Source of the DNA: Streptomyces venezuelae ATCC 10712
GTDB taxonomy: Bacteria; Actinomycetota; Actinomycetes; Streptomycetales; Streptomycetaceae
Length of the DNA stretch: 64,000 nt
Reading direction: 5' to 3'
NCBI RefSeq assembly: GCF_008639165.1
Contig: NZ_CP029197.1
Location: 7,320,001-7,384,000, forward strand
This document shows, in pieces, positions 24,264-33,088 of the stretch. The translations under genes and the position numbers were made by a program. Positions within the stretch are counted from its first letter, which is position 1, and each line of letters begins with the position of its first letter. A model generated the notes under the pieces. The model was not told the origin of the DNA. It ran no database searches and saw nothing but the letters and a program-made list of their open reading frames with translations.

Positions 24264-25277
24264 ATGGCGCAAGGTGTGCCGAACCGGCAGTCGACACTCG
24301 ACGAGGTGGCCGAACTGGCCGGCGTCTCAAGGTCGGTGGCCTCGCGTGTGCTCAACAACGCCCCGCACGTCAGCCGCGCGAAACGCGAGGCCGTCGAACG
24401 GGCGGTCCATCGGCTCGGATACGTGCCGAATCCGACCGCCCGGGCGCTGGCGACCCGTCAGACCGGCGCGGCCGCCCTGGTCGTCTCGGGAGAGGATCCC
24501 TCGATCTTCGCGGACCCGTTCTTCGCCCAGGTGATCGTGGGTGCCTCGGCAGCGCTGGAGGAGGCCGAACTGCACCTGATGCTCTGTCTGGCGGCCTCCG
24601 AACGCGGGCGCCGGCGCGTGGAGCGGCTTCTCCGGTCCAAGGGGGCCGACGGAGTGATGCTGATGGCGCTGCGCGAAGACGATCCGTTGGCCCGCGTGGC
24701 GGAAGAGGCGGACATTCCCGTGGTGTTCGGTGGGCGTCCGGTCGGTCTGGACCCGCGGTGGTATGTGGACGTGGACAACCTCGGAGGGGCGCGCGCGGCG
24801 ACCGAGTACCTGATCTCGCTCGGCCGGACCAGGATCGCGACGATCTGCGGGCGGCTGGACACCGAGGTGGGGCGCGCCCGCTACCGCGGCTATCAGGACG
24901 CCATGCTGGCGGCCGGCCTCGAACCGTATCCGCCGGAAGCCGGTGACTTCACCGAGCCGAGCGGCGCGGCCGCCATGGCGGCGCTGTCGGCGCGGCACCC
25001 GGAGCTGGACGGCGTGTTCGCCGCCAGCGACAACATGGCGGCAGGGGCGTTGCGCACCCTGCGCGACGCAGGCCGCCGCGTCCCCGCCGACGTCGCCGTG
25101 ATCGGCTTCGACGACCTCGCCGTGGCCAGGATCTCCGATCCGCCGCTGACCACGGTGCACCAGCCCATAGAGGGCCTCGGTCGTGAGATGGCACGCATGC
25201 TCGTCGCGCTCATCAACGGGCAGGCCCCCACCCCACTGATCCTCCCCACGCGCCTGGTCCTCCGCGCCAGCGCCTGA
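24264..25277 (+). CDS. LacI-family regulator, CelR-like
   Basis: 337 residues; ATG 24264 preceded by GGAGGAGGG (an in-frame ATG lies at 24243). The helix-turn-helix TLDEVAELAGVSRSVASRVL is followed by the hinge helix YVPNPTARALATR and a periplasmic-binding-like effector domain ending in LVLRASA. Over the effector domain it resembles Thermobifida CelR (FVGGRP-like, VDVDNLGGA, GDFTEPSGAAAM, VFAASDNMA). Expected effector: cellobiose or a related oligosaccharide. It is divergent from the GH6 genes and shares operators with them. Confidence 0.85.
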   Translation: MAQGVPNRQSTLDEVAELAGVSRSVASRVLNNAPHVSRAKREAVERAVHRLGYVPNPTARALATRQTGAAALVVSGEDPSIFADPFFAQVIVGASAALEEAELHLMLCLAASERGRRRVERLLRSKGADGVMLMALREDDPLARVAEEADIPVVFGGRPVGLDPRWYVDVDNLGGARAATEYLISLGRTRIATICGRLDTEVGRARYRGYQDAMLAAGLEPYPPEAGDFTEPSGAAAMAALSARHPELDGVFAASDNMAAGALRTLRDAGRRVPADVAVIGFDDLAVARISDPPLTTVHQPIEGLGREMARMLVALINGQAPTPLILPTRLVLRASA

Positions 25278-25293
25278 CGAACCGCGTCGGGGC

Positions 25294-25500
25294 GGCCTGG
25301 CGTACGGCGCCGTGCTCCGACCCGTACGCCTGGCGAACCGCCTCCCGTCGGCCTGGTGTACGGCCCCGTGCCCCGGCGCGTACGCCGGACGACTTGCCTC
25401 CCGGCCGGGCCTGGCGTACGGCCTCGTGCTCCGGCCCGTACGCCTGACGAACCGCCTCCCGGCCGGGCCTGGCGTGCGGCCCCGGGCCCCGGCCCGCGCT
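25294..25500. repeat. ~57-bp tandem repeats between convergent genes
   Basis: Four diverged copies of a 56-58-base unit beginning GGCCTGGCGTACGG, at 25294, 25350, 25408 and 25466, each containing an inverted GTACGG/CCGTAC pair. No gene is credible in the 338-bp gap 25278-25615; the short open frames here are by-products of the repeat. Possibly serves as a terminator region for the two converging genes. Confidence 0.75.
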
Positions 25501-25615
25501 CCGCGTGCGCCCCACGGGACCCGTCAACGCCGTCGGCCGCCGGCGCACTGGGCGACCGGCGCGCCCCGTGGACCACGCTCAACGAGCCCTGAAACGCGCC
25601 CCCCGGTCTTCGAGC

Positions 25616-26632
25616 TCAGGGGCGGAGCAGGATTCTCCCGACGCGGGGATCGCCGCTGCCCGTGAGTTTCATGGCCCGCTCGTACCCGTCGATGCCCAGC
25701 CGGTGCGTGACGAGTTCGAGCGGCGTCAGCCGTCCCGCGGAGAAGGCGCCCACGGCGTAGGACCAGGCGCCGGAGGAGGCTCCGAAGGCGGTGCCGATCG
25801 ACAGCTGCCGCGCGACCACCTCGGTGGGATCGATTCCTTCCGCTCCCTGGGCCGGGATGCCCGTGAGGACCAGACGTCCTCCCGGCCGCAACAAGGACGT
25901 CGCGGCGCGCGCGCTCGACGTGGTGCCCGCGGCGTCGATCACCACGTCGAAGCCCGTGAGACCGGAGGCGCGGTCCCACGTCCGGTGGGCGGTGGCTCCG
26001 AAGCGACGGGAGAGTTCGGCCCGGTCGGGGCTCGTACCGACGACCGTCAGCTCGCTCGGGGAGAAGGAGCGGAGGAGCTGTGCGGTGAGCAGACCGAGGG
26101 CGCCGGAGCCGATGACGGCCACCCGTGAACCGGGCAGGGGGCGCGCCTTCAGGACGGCGGCGGCCGCGCAGGCGGCCGGTTCGAGGAACGCGGCGGCGGT
26201 GAGATCGGCGTCCGGCGCGAGCGCGTGCAGCAGACGGGCGGGGAGGACGAGGGTGGGAGCCATGGCGCCGGGAAGGGTGAACCCCGTCTACTCGTAGCCG
26301 GCGGTGCACAGGTTGGTGTCGCCGTCGCGGCAGGGCGCGCAGGTCTCGCAGTTCCGCAGTCCTTCGCCCACGACCTTGCGGCCGAGCAGGGAAGCCGGCG
26401 CGCCCTCTCCCACGGCTGTGACGGTGCCGGACCACTCGTGGCCGGGGGTGACCGGGTAGCGCACGTACGGAACGGGGCGGCGCCCCAGGTAGACGTCTCG
26501 GTCGCTGCGGCTGATCCCGACGGCGTGGACGCGCACCTGGGCTTCGCCGGGCCCCGCCTGACGCGGCACGTGCCGCACGAGGCGCATCGTCCTGGGAGCG
26601 TCGAGGACGACAGCCTGTCCCTGGCGGCTCAC
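25616..26632 (-). pseudogene. zinc-type alcohol dehydrogenase interrupted by an amber codon
   Basis: A single frame from GTG 26632 to the stop at 25616 would encode about 338 residues of a zinc-binding MDR dehydrogenase, but TAG at 26288-26290 interrupts it after CTAGYE. The N-terminal half has HEWSGTVTAVGEG and the structural-zinc cysteines CETCAPCRDGDTNLC. The C-terminal half resumes TGFTLPGAMAPT and has the Rossmann motif AVIGSGALGLLTAQ and a normal end. Catalytic-zinc Cys seems replaced by Ser in VGISRSD. Flanking frame and identity are intact, so the nonsense change is recent, or is read through. Substrate probably a sugar or polyol. Confidence 0.75.
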
Positions 26633-26670
26633 AGGACGTCGCCCTGGCCGGTGGGCGGAGTGGAACGCAT
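26629..26670 (-). CDS. possible 13-residue leader peptide before the dehydrogenase
   Basis: ATG at 26670 has AGGAG at seven bases; the 13-codon frame (MRSTPPTGQGDVL) ends at a TGA overlapping the GTG start of the dehydrogenase as GTGA. Either a coupled leader ORF or a frameshifted true N-terminus. Confidence 0.35.
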   Translation of the reverse strand: MRSTPPTGQGDVL

Positions 26671-26692
26671 GGGGCGACTCCTGGCGTTCGAT

Positions 26693-26713
26693 ATTTCGGG
26701 CGTCGTCCGAAAT
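26693..26713. promoter_or_regulatory. palindrome upstream of the dehydrogenase
   Basis: ATTTCGG-n7-CCGAAAT, a perfect 7-7 inverted repeat in an AT-rich patch about 25 bases upstream of the leader ATG. Probably an operator; it differs from the ara-type site and the CGAAA-type sites elsewhere here. Confidence 0.5.
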
Positions 26714-26801
26714 TGTGTCGCGACGATATGAAGCACGGTGGGGTGTGTCAACGGGCCTCATTCTGTGGGGCCTTCTGTGCCGCAGAGGCGCCTCAGCAGT
26801 C

Positions 26802-26815
26802 TGTTAACGCTCACA
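26802..26815. promoter_or_regulatory. ara-type LacI operator (upstream copy)
   Basis: TGTTAACGCTCACA, matching the site found upstream of the araB gene in reverse orientation (TGTGAGCGTTAACA). It lies 100 bases upstream of a second copy at 26902, so repression by looping is possible. It is also on the promoter side of the dehydrogenase gene. Confidence 0.65.
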
Positions 26816-26901
26816 TCCCCATGCTGTGAGCGGCGGCACAGCAACGGGTCTCTCCGCATCAGAAAACGGTAACGGCCGTACGAACCCTTGAGTTACGGGA
26901 C

Positions 26902-26917
26902 TGTTAGCGCTCACAAT
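26902..26917. promoter_or_regulatory. ara-type LacI operator before the YtfQ-like gene
   Basis: TGTTAGCGCTCACAAT, one or two changes from copies at 37210, 39152 and 53255. Lies about 155 bases before the binding-protein start. The gap 26671-27070 holds promoters and operators and no other gene I can support. Confidence 0.75.
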
Positions 26918-27070
26918 GTGTCGCGTTCGGAAGGCCTCCGGTCCTCGGGGGCCTCCGCGCACTCCGCCTCCGCCCAGCGCAACCACCGCTGCGCAGCCGC
27001 ACCTTCGCCCGGGCCCGGCCCCTTCAGAGCCCCGCCCTGTACGACGCACGTCCCCGAAAGGAACCACGAC

Positions 27071-28072
27071 ATGGCCCACAGAGCCCTCCGTGTCATCACC
27101 GCCGCCGCCCTGGCCGCCGGTGTGCTGACCGCCTGCACCACCGAGCCCGCGCCCACCGGTACCACCGGCGGTGCCGGCAAGGGCTCCTCCGACGGCAAGC
27201 TGGTGCTCGGGTTCGCCCAGGTGGGAGCCGAGAGCGGCTGGCGCACCGCCAACACCACGTCCGTACGCGAGGCGGCCGAGAAGGCCGGCATCACGCTGAA
27301 GTTCTCCGACGCGCAGCAGAAGCAGGAGAACCAGATCAAGGCGATCCGCACGTTCATCCAGCAGAAGGTGGACGTCATCGCCTTCTCCCCGGTGGTGGAG
27401 TCCGGCTGGGACACCGTCCTGAAGGAGGCCAAGAGCGCCGGCATCCCGGTGATCCTCACCGACCGTGCGGTCGACTCGCAGGACACCTCCCTCTACCGGA
27501 CGTTCCTCGGCTCCGACTTCGTCAAGGAGGGGCAGGAGGCCGGCAAGTGGCTCCTGAAGGAGTACGAGGGGACCTCCGAACCGGTCAACGTCGTCGAACT
27601 CCAGGGCACCACCGGCTCCGCACCCGCCAACGACCGCAAGGCCGGCTTCGCCGAAGTCATCAAGGGACAGCCCAAGTTCAAGGTCGTCGCGTCCCAGACC
27701 GGGGACTTCACCCGCGCCAAGGGCAAGGAGGTCATGCAGGCCTTCCTCAAGTCCCACAAGGACATCGACGTGCTGTACGCCCACAACGACGACATGGCCC
27801 TGGGCGCCATCCAGGCCATCGAGGAGGCGGGCAAGAAGCCGGGCACCGACATCAAGGTGATCTCCGTCGACGGCATCAAGGACGCCTTCGTCGCCATGCA
27901 GGAGAAGAAGATCAACGTGGTGGTCGAGTGCAACCCCCTCCTCGGCGACCAGTTGATGGAACTCGCCAAGAAGGTCGCGGCGGGGGAGAGCGTCCCGCGA
28001 CGGGTCGAGGTCAAGGAGGGCGTCTTCACCCAGGACCAGGCCGCGGCCGCCCTGCCCGGCCGCCAGTACTGA
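27071..28072 (+). CDS. ABC transporter sugar-binding lipoprotein, YtfQ-like (furanose type)
   Basis: 333 residues; ATG 27071 with AAGGA. Signal peptide with lipobox VLTAC. The mature part matches E. coli YtfQ closely in pattern: LGFAQVGAESGWRTANT, SDAQQKQENQIKAIR, VVELQGTTGSAPANDRKAGF, SQTGDFTRAKGKEVM and YAHNDDMALGAIQAI. YtfQ binds galactofuranose; in this arabinose locus the likely ligand is L-arabinose in furanose form (inference). First gene of a four-gene importer operon. An operator copy lies upstream, and a hairpin follows the stop. Confidence 0.9.
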   Translation: MAHRALRVITAAALAAGVLTACTTEPAPTGTTGGAGKGSSDGKLVLGFAQVGAESGWRTANTTSVREAAEKAGITLKFSDAQQKQENQIKAIRTFIQQKVDVIAFSPVVESGWDTVLKEAKSAGIPVILTDRAVDSQDTSLYRTFLGSDFVKEGQEAGKWLLKEYEGTSEPVNVVELQGTTGSAPANDRKAGFAEVIKGQPKFKVVASQTGDFTRAKGKEVMQAFLKSHKDIDVLYAHNDDMALGAIQAIEEAGKKPGTDIKVISVDGIKDAFVAMQEKKINVVVECNPLLGDQLMELAKKVAAGESVPRRVEVKEGVFTQDQAAAALPGRQY

Positions 28073-28091
28073 CCCGACGCCCGCACCGGAC

Positions 28092-28117
28092 CGGGGGCGG
28101 CCCTCGCGCCGCCCCCG
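28092..28117 (+). other. intercistronic hairpin after the binding-protein gene
   Basis: Perfect 10-base stem (28092-28101 and 28108-28117) with a 6-base loop between the YtfQ-like gene and the ATPase gene. Such hairpins usually stabilise the upstream message or thin out transcription, giving more binding protein than membrane parts. Confidence 0.55.
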
Positions 28118-28139
28118 ACCCCTCAGGAGAGGAGGGCGG

Positions 28140-29702
28140 ATGACAGCCCCACCCATCCCCACCACACCCACCCGCACCGACCGGCCGGTCCTGGAGGCCC
28201 TCGGCATCCGCAGGGCGTTCCCCGGCGTCCTCGCGCTCGACGGGGTGGACCTGCGCCTCTTCCCCGGCGAGGTACACGCCCTGATGGGCGAGAACGGCGC
28301 CGGGAAGTCGACGCTCATCAAGGTGCTCACCGGTGTCCATCCGCCCGACGCGGGAACGGTCTCCGTCGACGGCAGCCCCCAGCGGTTCGCCGAACCGCTG
28401 GAAGCGCAGCACGCCGGAATCAGCACGGTGTACCAGGAGGTGAACCTGTGCCCCAACCTCTCGGTCGCGGAGAACATCCTCATCGGCCGTGAACCCCGGC
28501 GCCTGGGGCTGGTCCACTGGGCGGCCCTCCACGAACGCGCCGCACGGCTCCTCACCGAACTGGAACTCGACCTCGACGTCCGCACGCCGCTGAGCACGCA
28601 CTCCCTCGCCGTCCAGCAACTGGTCGCGATCGTGCGGGCCGTGGACGTCAACGCGAAGGTCCTCATCCTCGACGAGCCCACCTCGAGCCTCGACCGGGAC
28701 GAAGTCGCCCAGCTGTTCGCCCTGGTCCGCAGGCTGCGCGACCGGGGTGTCGCGATCCTCTTCGTCACCCACTTCCTCGACCAGGTCTTCGACCTGTGCG
28801 ACCGGGTGACCGTCCTGCGCAACGGGCGCCTGGAAGGCGAGTACCGGATCGACGAGCTGACACCCGTCACCCTCGTCCACCGCATGGTCGGCAGCGAACT
28901 GCGCGTTCTCGACGAACTGGCCGAGACGTCCCACACCGGCACCACCGAAGGCCCCGGTTCCGGGGACACGCCCTTCCTCAGCGCCCGCGGCCTCGCGCGG
29001 GCCGGTGGCGTCCACCCCTACGACCTGGACATCCACCGCGGCGAGGTCATCGGCCTGGCCGGGCTCCTCGGCTCCGGACGCACCGAGGCGGCCCGGCTGC
29101 TCTTCGGAGCCGACCACGCCGACGGAGGAGAGCTACGGATCGACGGCGAGCGTGCCGCCCTGCGATCCCCGCGCGCCGCGATCGCCCACAAGATCGCCTT
29201 CTGCTCGGAGAACCGCAAGGCGGAGGGACTGATCGGCGAACTCACCGTCCGCGAGAACATCGTGCTCGCCCTCCAGGCCGCACGCGGCTGGACCAGGCCC
29301 CTCTCCCGTACCCGGCAGGAGGAGATCGCCGCCCGGTGGATCGAGGTCCTCGACATTCGCCCGGCCGCCCCCGAGGCACAGGTCCGCAACCTCAGCGGAG
29401 GCAACCAGCAGAAGGTGCTGCTCGCCCGGTGGCTGCTCACCGACCCCGATCTGCTGATCCTGGACGAACCGACCCGGGGCATCGACATCGGCGCCAAGAC
29501 GGAGATCCAGAAGCTGGTCACCCGGCTGGCCGCGGAAGGCACCGCGGTCCTCTTCATCTCCGCCGAACTCGAGGAGGTGCTGCGGCTGAGCCACCGCGTG
29601 GGCGTCCTGCGCGACCACCGGCTCGTCGCCACCCTCGCCAACGACCCCACCCTGACGCCCGACCGGATCCTGGGCGCCATCGCCACCGGAGCCACCTCAT
29701 GA
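28140..29702 (+). CDS. ABC transporter ATPase with two nucleotide-binding domains, YtfR-like
   Basis: 520 residues; ATG 28140 with GGAGAGGAGGG. First domain: Walker A GENGAGKSTLIK, Q-loop YQEVNLCPNL, signature-like THSLAVQQLVAI (degenerate), Walker B LILDEPTSSLD. Second domain: degenerate Walker A GLLGSGRTEAAR, signature LSGGNQQKVLLARWL, and LLILDEPTRGIDIGAK. This asymmetry is standard for the CUT2 sugar family. Overlaps the next gene by 4 bp (ATGA). Confidence 0.92.
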   Translation: MTAPPIPTTPTRTDRPVLEALGIRRAFPGVLALDGVDLRLFPGEVHALMGENGAGKSTLIKVLTGVHPPDAGTVSVDGSPQRFAEPLEAQHAGISTVYQEVNLCPNLSVAENILIGREPRRLGLVHWAALHERAARLLTELELDLDVRTPLSTHSLAVQQLVAIVRAVDVNAKVLILDEPTSSLDRDEVAQLFALVRRLRDRGVAILFVTHFLDQVFDLCDRVTVLRNGRLEGEYRIDELTPVTLVHRMVGSELRVLDELAETSHTGTTEGPGSGDTPFLSARGLARAGGVHPYDLDIHRGEVIGLAGLLGSGRTEAARLLFGADHADGGELRIDGERAALRSPRAAIAHKIAFCSENRKAEGLIGELTVRENIVLALQAARGWTRPLSRTRQEEIAARWIEVLDIRPAAPEAQVRNLSGGNQQKVLLARWLLTDPDLLILDEPTRGIDIGAKTEIQKLVTRLAAEGTAVLFISAELEEVLRLSHRVGVLRDHRLVATLANDPTLTPDRILGAIATGATS

Positions 29703-30814
29703 CCGCACCTGACGACACCGGCGCCGGGGGGCGTCCGGTCCGCGCCCCCGCCGCCCGGCGGCTGATCGAGCACCGCCTGTTCTGGCCCGCCGCGGTGCTG
29801 GCCGCCCTGCTGGTGGGGAACGTCGTGTTCACCCATGACTTCCTCGCCGTCCGCGTCCAGAACGGACACCTGTACGGCAGCCTGATCGACGTCCTGCAGT
29901 TCGGTGCCCCCCTGATCCTGGTGTCGCTCGGCATGACGCTGGTGATCGCCACCCGGGGCATCGATCTCTCGGTCGGCTCGACGGTCGCCATCGCGGGCGC
30001 CCTCGCGTGCGAGCACATCGCCACCGCGAAGGACCCGGGAAGCGTGTCCACCGTCCTTTCGGCGATCGCGGTGGCGGTCGGCGTGGCCGCCGGGATCGGA
30101 CTGCTGAACGGTTTCCTCGTCGCCCGGCTCGGCGTCCAGCCCATCGTCGCCACGCTGGTCCTCATGGTCGCCGGGCGCGGCGTGGCCCAGCTGATCACCG
30201 ACGGCCAGATCATCAGCGTCTCCAGCAGCGCCTACAAGATGATCGGCGGCGGCTACTGGCTCACCCTCCCCTTCGCCGTCCTCCTCGCCGCGGTCCTCGT
30301 CGCCGTCACCTCCCTCGTCACCCGGCGGACCGCGCTCGGGCTGCTCATCGAATCGGTGGGCGGCAACCCGGTCGCCAGCCGACTCGTCGGCATCCGGGCA
30401 GCCGGCCTCCTGGTCATGGTCTACGTCGTCAGCGCCGTCTGCGCCGCGGTGGCCGGCCTGATGATCAGCTCCAACGTGTCCAGCGCCGACGGCAACAACG
30501 CCGGCCTGTGGATCGAACTGGACGCGATCCTCGCCGTCGTCATCGGCGGCACCGCCCTGACGGGCGGACGCTTCTCCCTCGGCGGGACGGTCCTGGGCGC
30601 GCTGACCATCCAGACCCTCTCGACCACGATCTACACCCTCGGCGTACCGCCCGAGACCACCCTCGTCTTCAAGGCCCTGGTCGTCATCGTCGTGTGTCTC
30701 GTCCAGTCGCCCGCGTTCCGCGCGCGACTCTCACGCCGTCGCCGAACGGCCGCCCCGGACCCGGCATCCGCGGCCGACGACCTGACGGCCCGCCGGCAGG
30801 AGGTCCACCCGTGA
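29699..30814 (+). CDS. ABC sugar permease, YtfT-like
   Basis: 371 residues, about ten membrane helices. CUT2 permease motif GMTLVIATRGIDLSVGSTVAI, then MVAGRGVAQLITDGQII and NAGLWIELDAILAVVIGG, close in pattern to E. coli YtfT. The ATG overlaps the ATPase stop and its own stop overlaps the next GTG, so all membrane parts are translationally coupled. Confidence 0.9.
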   Translation: MTAPDDTGAGGRPVRAPAARRLIEHRLFWPAAVLAALLVGNVVFTHDFLAVRVQNGHLYGSLIDVLQFGAPLILVSLGMTLVIATRGIDLSVGSTVAIAGALACEHIATAKDPGSVSTVLSAIAVAVGVAAGIGLLNGFLVARLGVQPIVATLVLMVAGRGVAQLITDGQIISVSSSAYKMIGGGYWLTLPFAVLLAAVLVAVTSLVTRRTALGLLIESVGGNPVASRLVGIRAAGLLVMVYVVSAVCAAVAGLMISSNVSSADGNNAGLWIELDAILAVVIGGTALTGGRFSLGGTVLGALTIQTLSTTIYTLGVPPETTLVFKALVVIVVCLVQSPAFRARLSRRRRTAAPDPASAADDLTARRQEVHP

Positions 30815-31809
30815 GCACCACCCTCACCAAGCCGCTCCACCGCTTCTCGGCACGGCACGCCGCCCGCCTGCCGCTCATGGTGACGGCCACGCTGCTCGTC
30901 GCGATGTTCTCGATCGGCTCCGTGCAGTACGAAGGCTTCTTCTCCGCGCAGGTCCTGCTCAACGTCCTGATCGACAACAGCTTCCTGCTCGTCGTCGCGA
31001 TCGGCATGACGTTCGTCGTCCTCACCGGCGGGATCGACCTGTCGGTCGGCTCGATGGTGGCCCTGTCGACCATGCTGACGGCCTGGCTCGTCGAACAGAA
31101 CGGCCTGCCGCTCGCGCTGGCGGTGCCGGTGGTCCTGCTGGTGGGGGCGGGGGGCGGCGCCCTCATGGGCTGGGTGATCCACGCCTTCGAGATCCAGCCC
31201 TTCATCGTCACCCTCGCGGGCATGTTCCTCGCCCGCGGCCTCTGCTACATGATCAGCACCAAGTCCATCTCCGTCACCGACCCCACGACCACGCGGATCG
31301 CCCAGACGCGGGTGCTCCTGCCCGGGGGCCTGTTCGTCTCACCCGCCGTGATCATCGCCCTGGTCGTGCTGGCAGTCGCCTTCGTCGTCCTCCACCACAC
31401 CCGCTTCGGCCGCACCGTCTACGCCCTGGGCGGCAACGAGTCCTCCGCCCGTCTCATGGGCCTGCCCGTGGGGCGCACCAAGGTCGCGGTGTACGCCGTG
31501 AGCGGCCTGTGCTCCGCCCTCGGCGGTCTGCTGCTGACCTTCTACATGCTGTCCGGCAACGCCCTGCACGCCGTCGGAATGGAACTCGACGCCATCGCCG
31601 CCGCCGTGATCGGCGGGACGCTGCTGACCGGTGGCTCCGGTTTCGTCCTGGGAACCGCCCTGGGCGTGACGGTCCTCGGCCTCATCCAGACCATCATCAG
31701 CTTCCAGGGCACGCTCAGTTCGTGGTGGACCCGCATCGTCATCGGCGGTCTGCTGTTCGTCTTCATCCTCCTCCAACGCCTCTTCGCAGGATCGCGCCAG
31801 GCGGAATAG
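30811..31809 (+). CDS. ABC sugar permease, YjfF-like
   Basis: 332 residues; GTG 30811 with AGGAGG. Motif GMTFVVLTGGIDLSVGSMVAL and the segments IQPFIVTLAGMFLARGLCYM, ELDAIAAAVIGGTLLTGG and GTLSSWWTRIVIG match YjfF. It forms a heterodimeric channel with the preceding permease. Ends the importer; a hairpin at 31884-31909 separates it from the mutarotase gene. Confidence 0.9.
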   Translation: MSTTLTKPLHRFSARHAARLPLMVTATLLVAMFSIGSVQYEGFFSAQVLLNVLIDNSFLLVVAIGMTFVVLTGGIDLSVGSMVALSTMLTAWLVEQNGLPLALAVPVVLLVGAGGGALMGWVIHAFEIQPFIVTLAGMFLARGLCYMISTKSISVTDPTTTRIAQTRVLLPGGLFVSPAVIIALVVLAVAFVVLHHTRFGRTVYALGGNESSARLMGLPVGRTKVAVYAVSGLCSALGGLLLTFYMLSGNALHAVGMELDAIAAAVIGGTLLTGGSGFVLGTALGVTVLGLIQTIISFQGTLSSWWTRIVIGGLLFVFILLQRLFAGSRQAE

Positions 31810-31883
31810 ACCCCTCACCGAGTACGAACCCCTCACCGAGAACGAACCCCGAGCCGTCCTCCGCGTACGAACACGGCCAGGGA

Positions 31884-31909
31884 GGGGGGCAGGGCCATCC
31901 CTGCCCCCC
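31884..31909 (+). terminator. hairpin between YjfF-like and mutarotase genes
   Basis: 11-base stem (31884-31894, 31899-31909) with a 4-base loop, followed by TTT. May be a terminator or partial terminator, since the mutarotase gene follows 36 bases later on the same strand. Confidence 0.6.
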
Positions 31910-31945
31910 TTTCCGGCTGCGCCCTCTCGCCGACAAGGAACCTCC

Positions 31946-33013
31946 ATGAACCCAGCACCGTCCACCTTCACCGGGGTCCCCCCGGTCTGCCGCCCCGACC
32001 CGCACGCCGGACAGCGATGGACCTTCGGCTTCCCCGGCGGACTCACGGCGGAGGTGCACACCCGCGGCGCCCGCCTCCACGGCCTGTGGGTGCCGGACCG
32101 GAACGGCACCCCGGCCGACGTCGTCCTCGCTCCCCACGACCCCGCCCGGGCGGCCGACACCGCCCGGTACTTCGGCTCCACCGTCGGCCGTTACGCCAAC
32201 CGCATCGCACACGGCCGGTTCTCCCTGGACGGGAAGCCGTATCAGCTGACCACGCAGGAGAACGGCCACTGCCTGCACGGCGGCACCGACGGCTTCGACA
32301 CCCGCCTCTGGGAAGCCGAGAGCGTGCACACACGGGAGTGGACCGGGGTGCTCCTGCGCCTGCGGAGCCCGGACGGCGACCAGGGATTTCCGGGAAACCT
32401 CGACGTCACCGTCAGCGTTCTCATCGGCCGCGACGACGAACTCGCCTTCACGTACCGGGCGGTCACCGACGCGGCCACCCTGGTCAACCTGACCAACCAC
32501 GCGTACTTCAACCTCGACGGCGAGGGCGCGGGCGACATCCTCGGCCACGAACTCGCCGTGCACGCCTCCCACTACACGCCGGTCGACGACGACCTCCTTC
32601 CCCGCGGGGACCACCGCCCCGTCGCCGGCGCCGCGTTCGACCTCCGCCGGCCGCTGAGGATCGCCGACGCCCTGGCCCGCCCCGGCGCGGACGGCGGGTA
32701 CGACCACAACTTCGTCCTGAGCCCGCAGGGCGACGACACCCTCCGCCGCGCCGCCGTCCTCCACGCGCCGTCCACCGGCCGCCGCATGGAGGTGCTGACC
32801 ACGGAGCCCGGACTGCAGGTGTACACCGCGGGGCAGTTCGACGGAACGGTCCTCGGCAAGAGCGGTACGCCCTACCGGGCGGGCGCCGGCATCGCGCTGG
32901 AGACCCAGCACTTCCCCGACTCCCCGAACCGCCCCGGTGACCCTTCCACGGTGCTGCGCCCCGGCGAGGAGTACCGGTCGAGGACGGTCCTGCGGTTCGG
33001 CACGGGCGGCTGA
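31946..33013 (+). CDS. aldose 1-epimerase (mutarotase)
   Basis: 355 residues; ATG 31946 with AAGGA. GalM features: GSTVGRYANRIAHGRF, HCLHGGTDGFDTRLW, catalytic His in NLTNHAYFNLDGEG, DHNFVLSP, TTEPGLQVYTAGQFDG, and the catalytic Glu in ALETQHFPDSPN. Interconverts sugar anomers in the cytoplasm. Placed with a furanose-type importer, it probably speeds conversion of imported arabinose to the form used by the isomerase (inference). No signal peptide. Confidence 0.9.
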   Translation: MNPAPSTFTGVPPVCRPDPHAGQRWTFGFPGGLTAEVHTRGARLHGLWVPDRNGTPADVVLAPHDPARAADTARYFGSTVGRYANRIAHGRFSLDGKPYQLTTQENGHCLHGGTDGFDTRLWEAESVHTREWTGVLLRLRSPDGDQGFPGNLDVTVSVLIGRDDELAFTYRAVTDAATLVNLTNHAYFNLDGEGAGDILGHELAVHASHYTPVDDDLLPRGDHRPVAGAAFDLRRPLRIADALARPGADGGYDHNFVLSPQGDDTLRRAAVLHAPSTGRRMEVLTTEPGLQVYTAGQFDGTVLGKSGTPYRAGAGIALETQHFPDSPNRPGDPSTVLRPGEEYRSRTVLRFGTGG

Positions 33014-33032
33014 CCGCGTACGAGCACGCTGA

Positions 33033-33076
33033 CACGGCTGTGCCCGCCGGGGGAGGAGCCGGCGGGCACAGCCGTG
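33033..33076. terminator. bidirectional terminator between converging units
   Basis: Perfect 18-base inverted repeat (33033-33050 and 33059-33076) with an 8-base loop, exactly between the mutarotase stop at 33013 and the stop of the leftward permease gene at 33089. Confidence 0.85.
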
Positions 33077-33088
33077 ATCGGAGGGACG

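Noticed and set aside
25294..25500. Possible CRISPR array
   Set aside because: Copies abut with no unique spacers, the unit is ~57 bp, and no cas gene is near.
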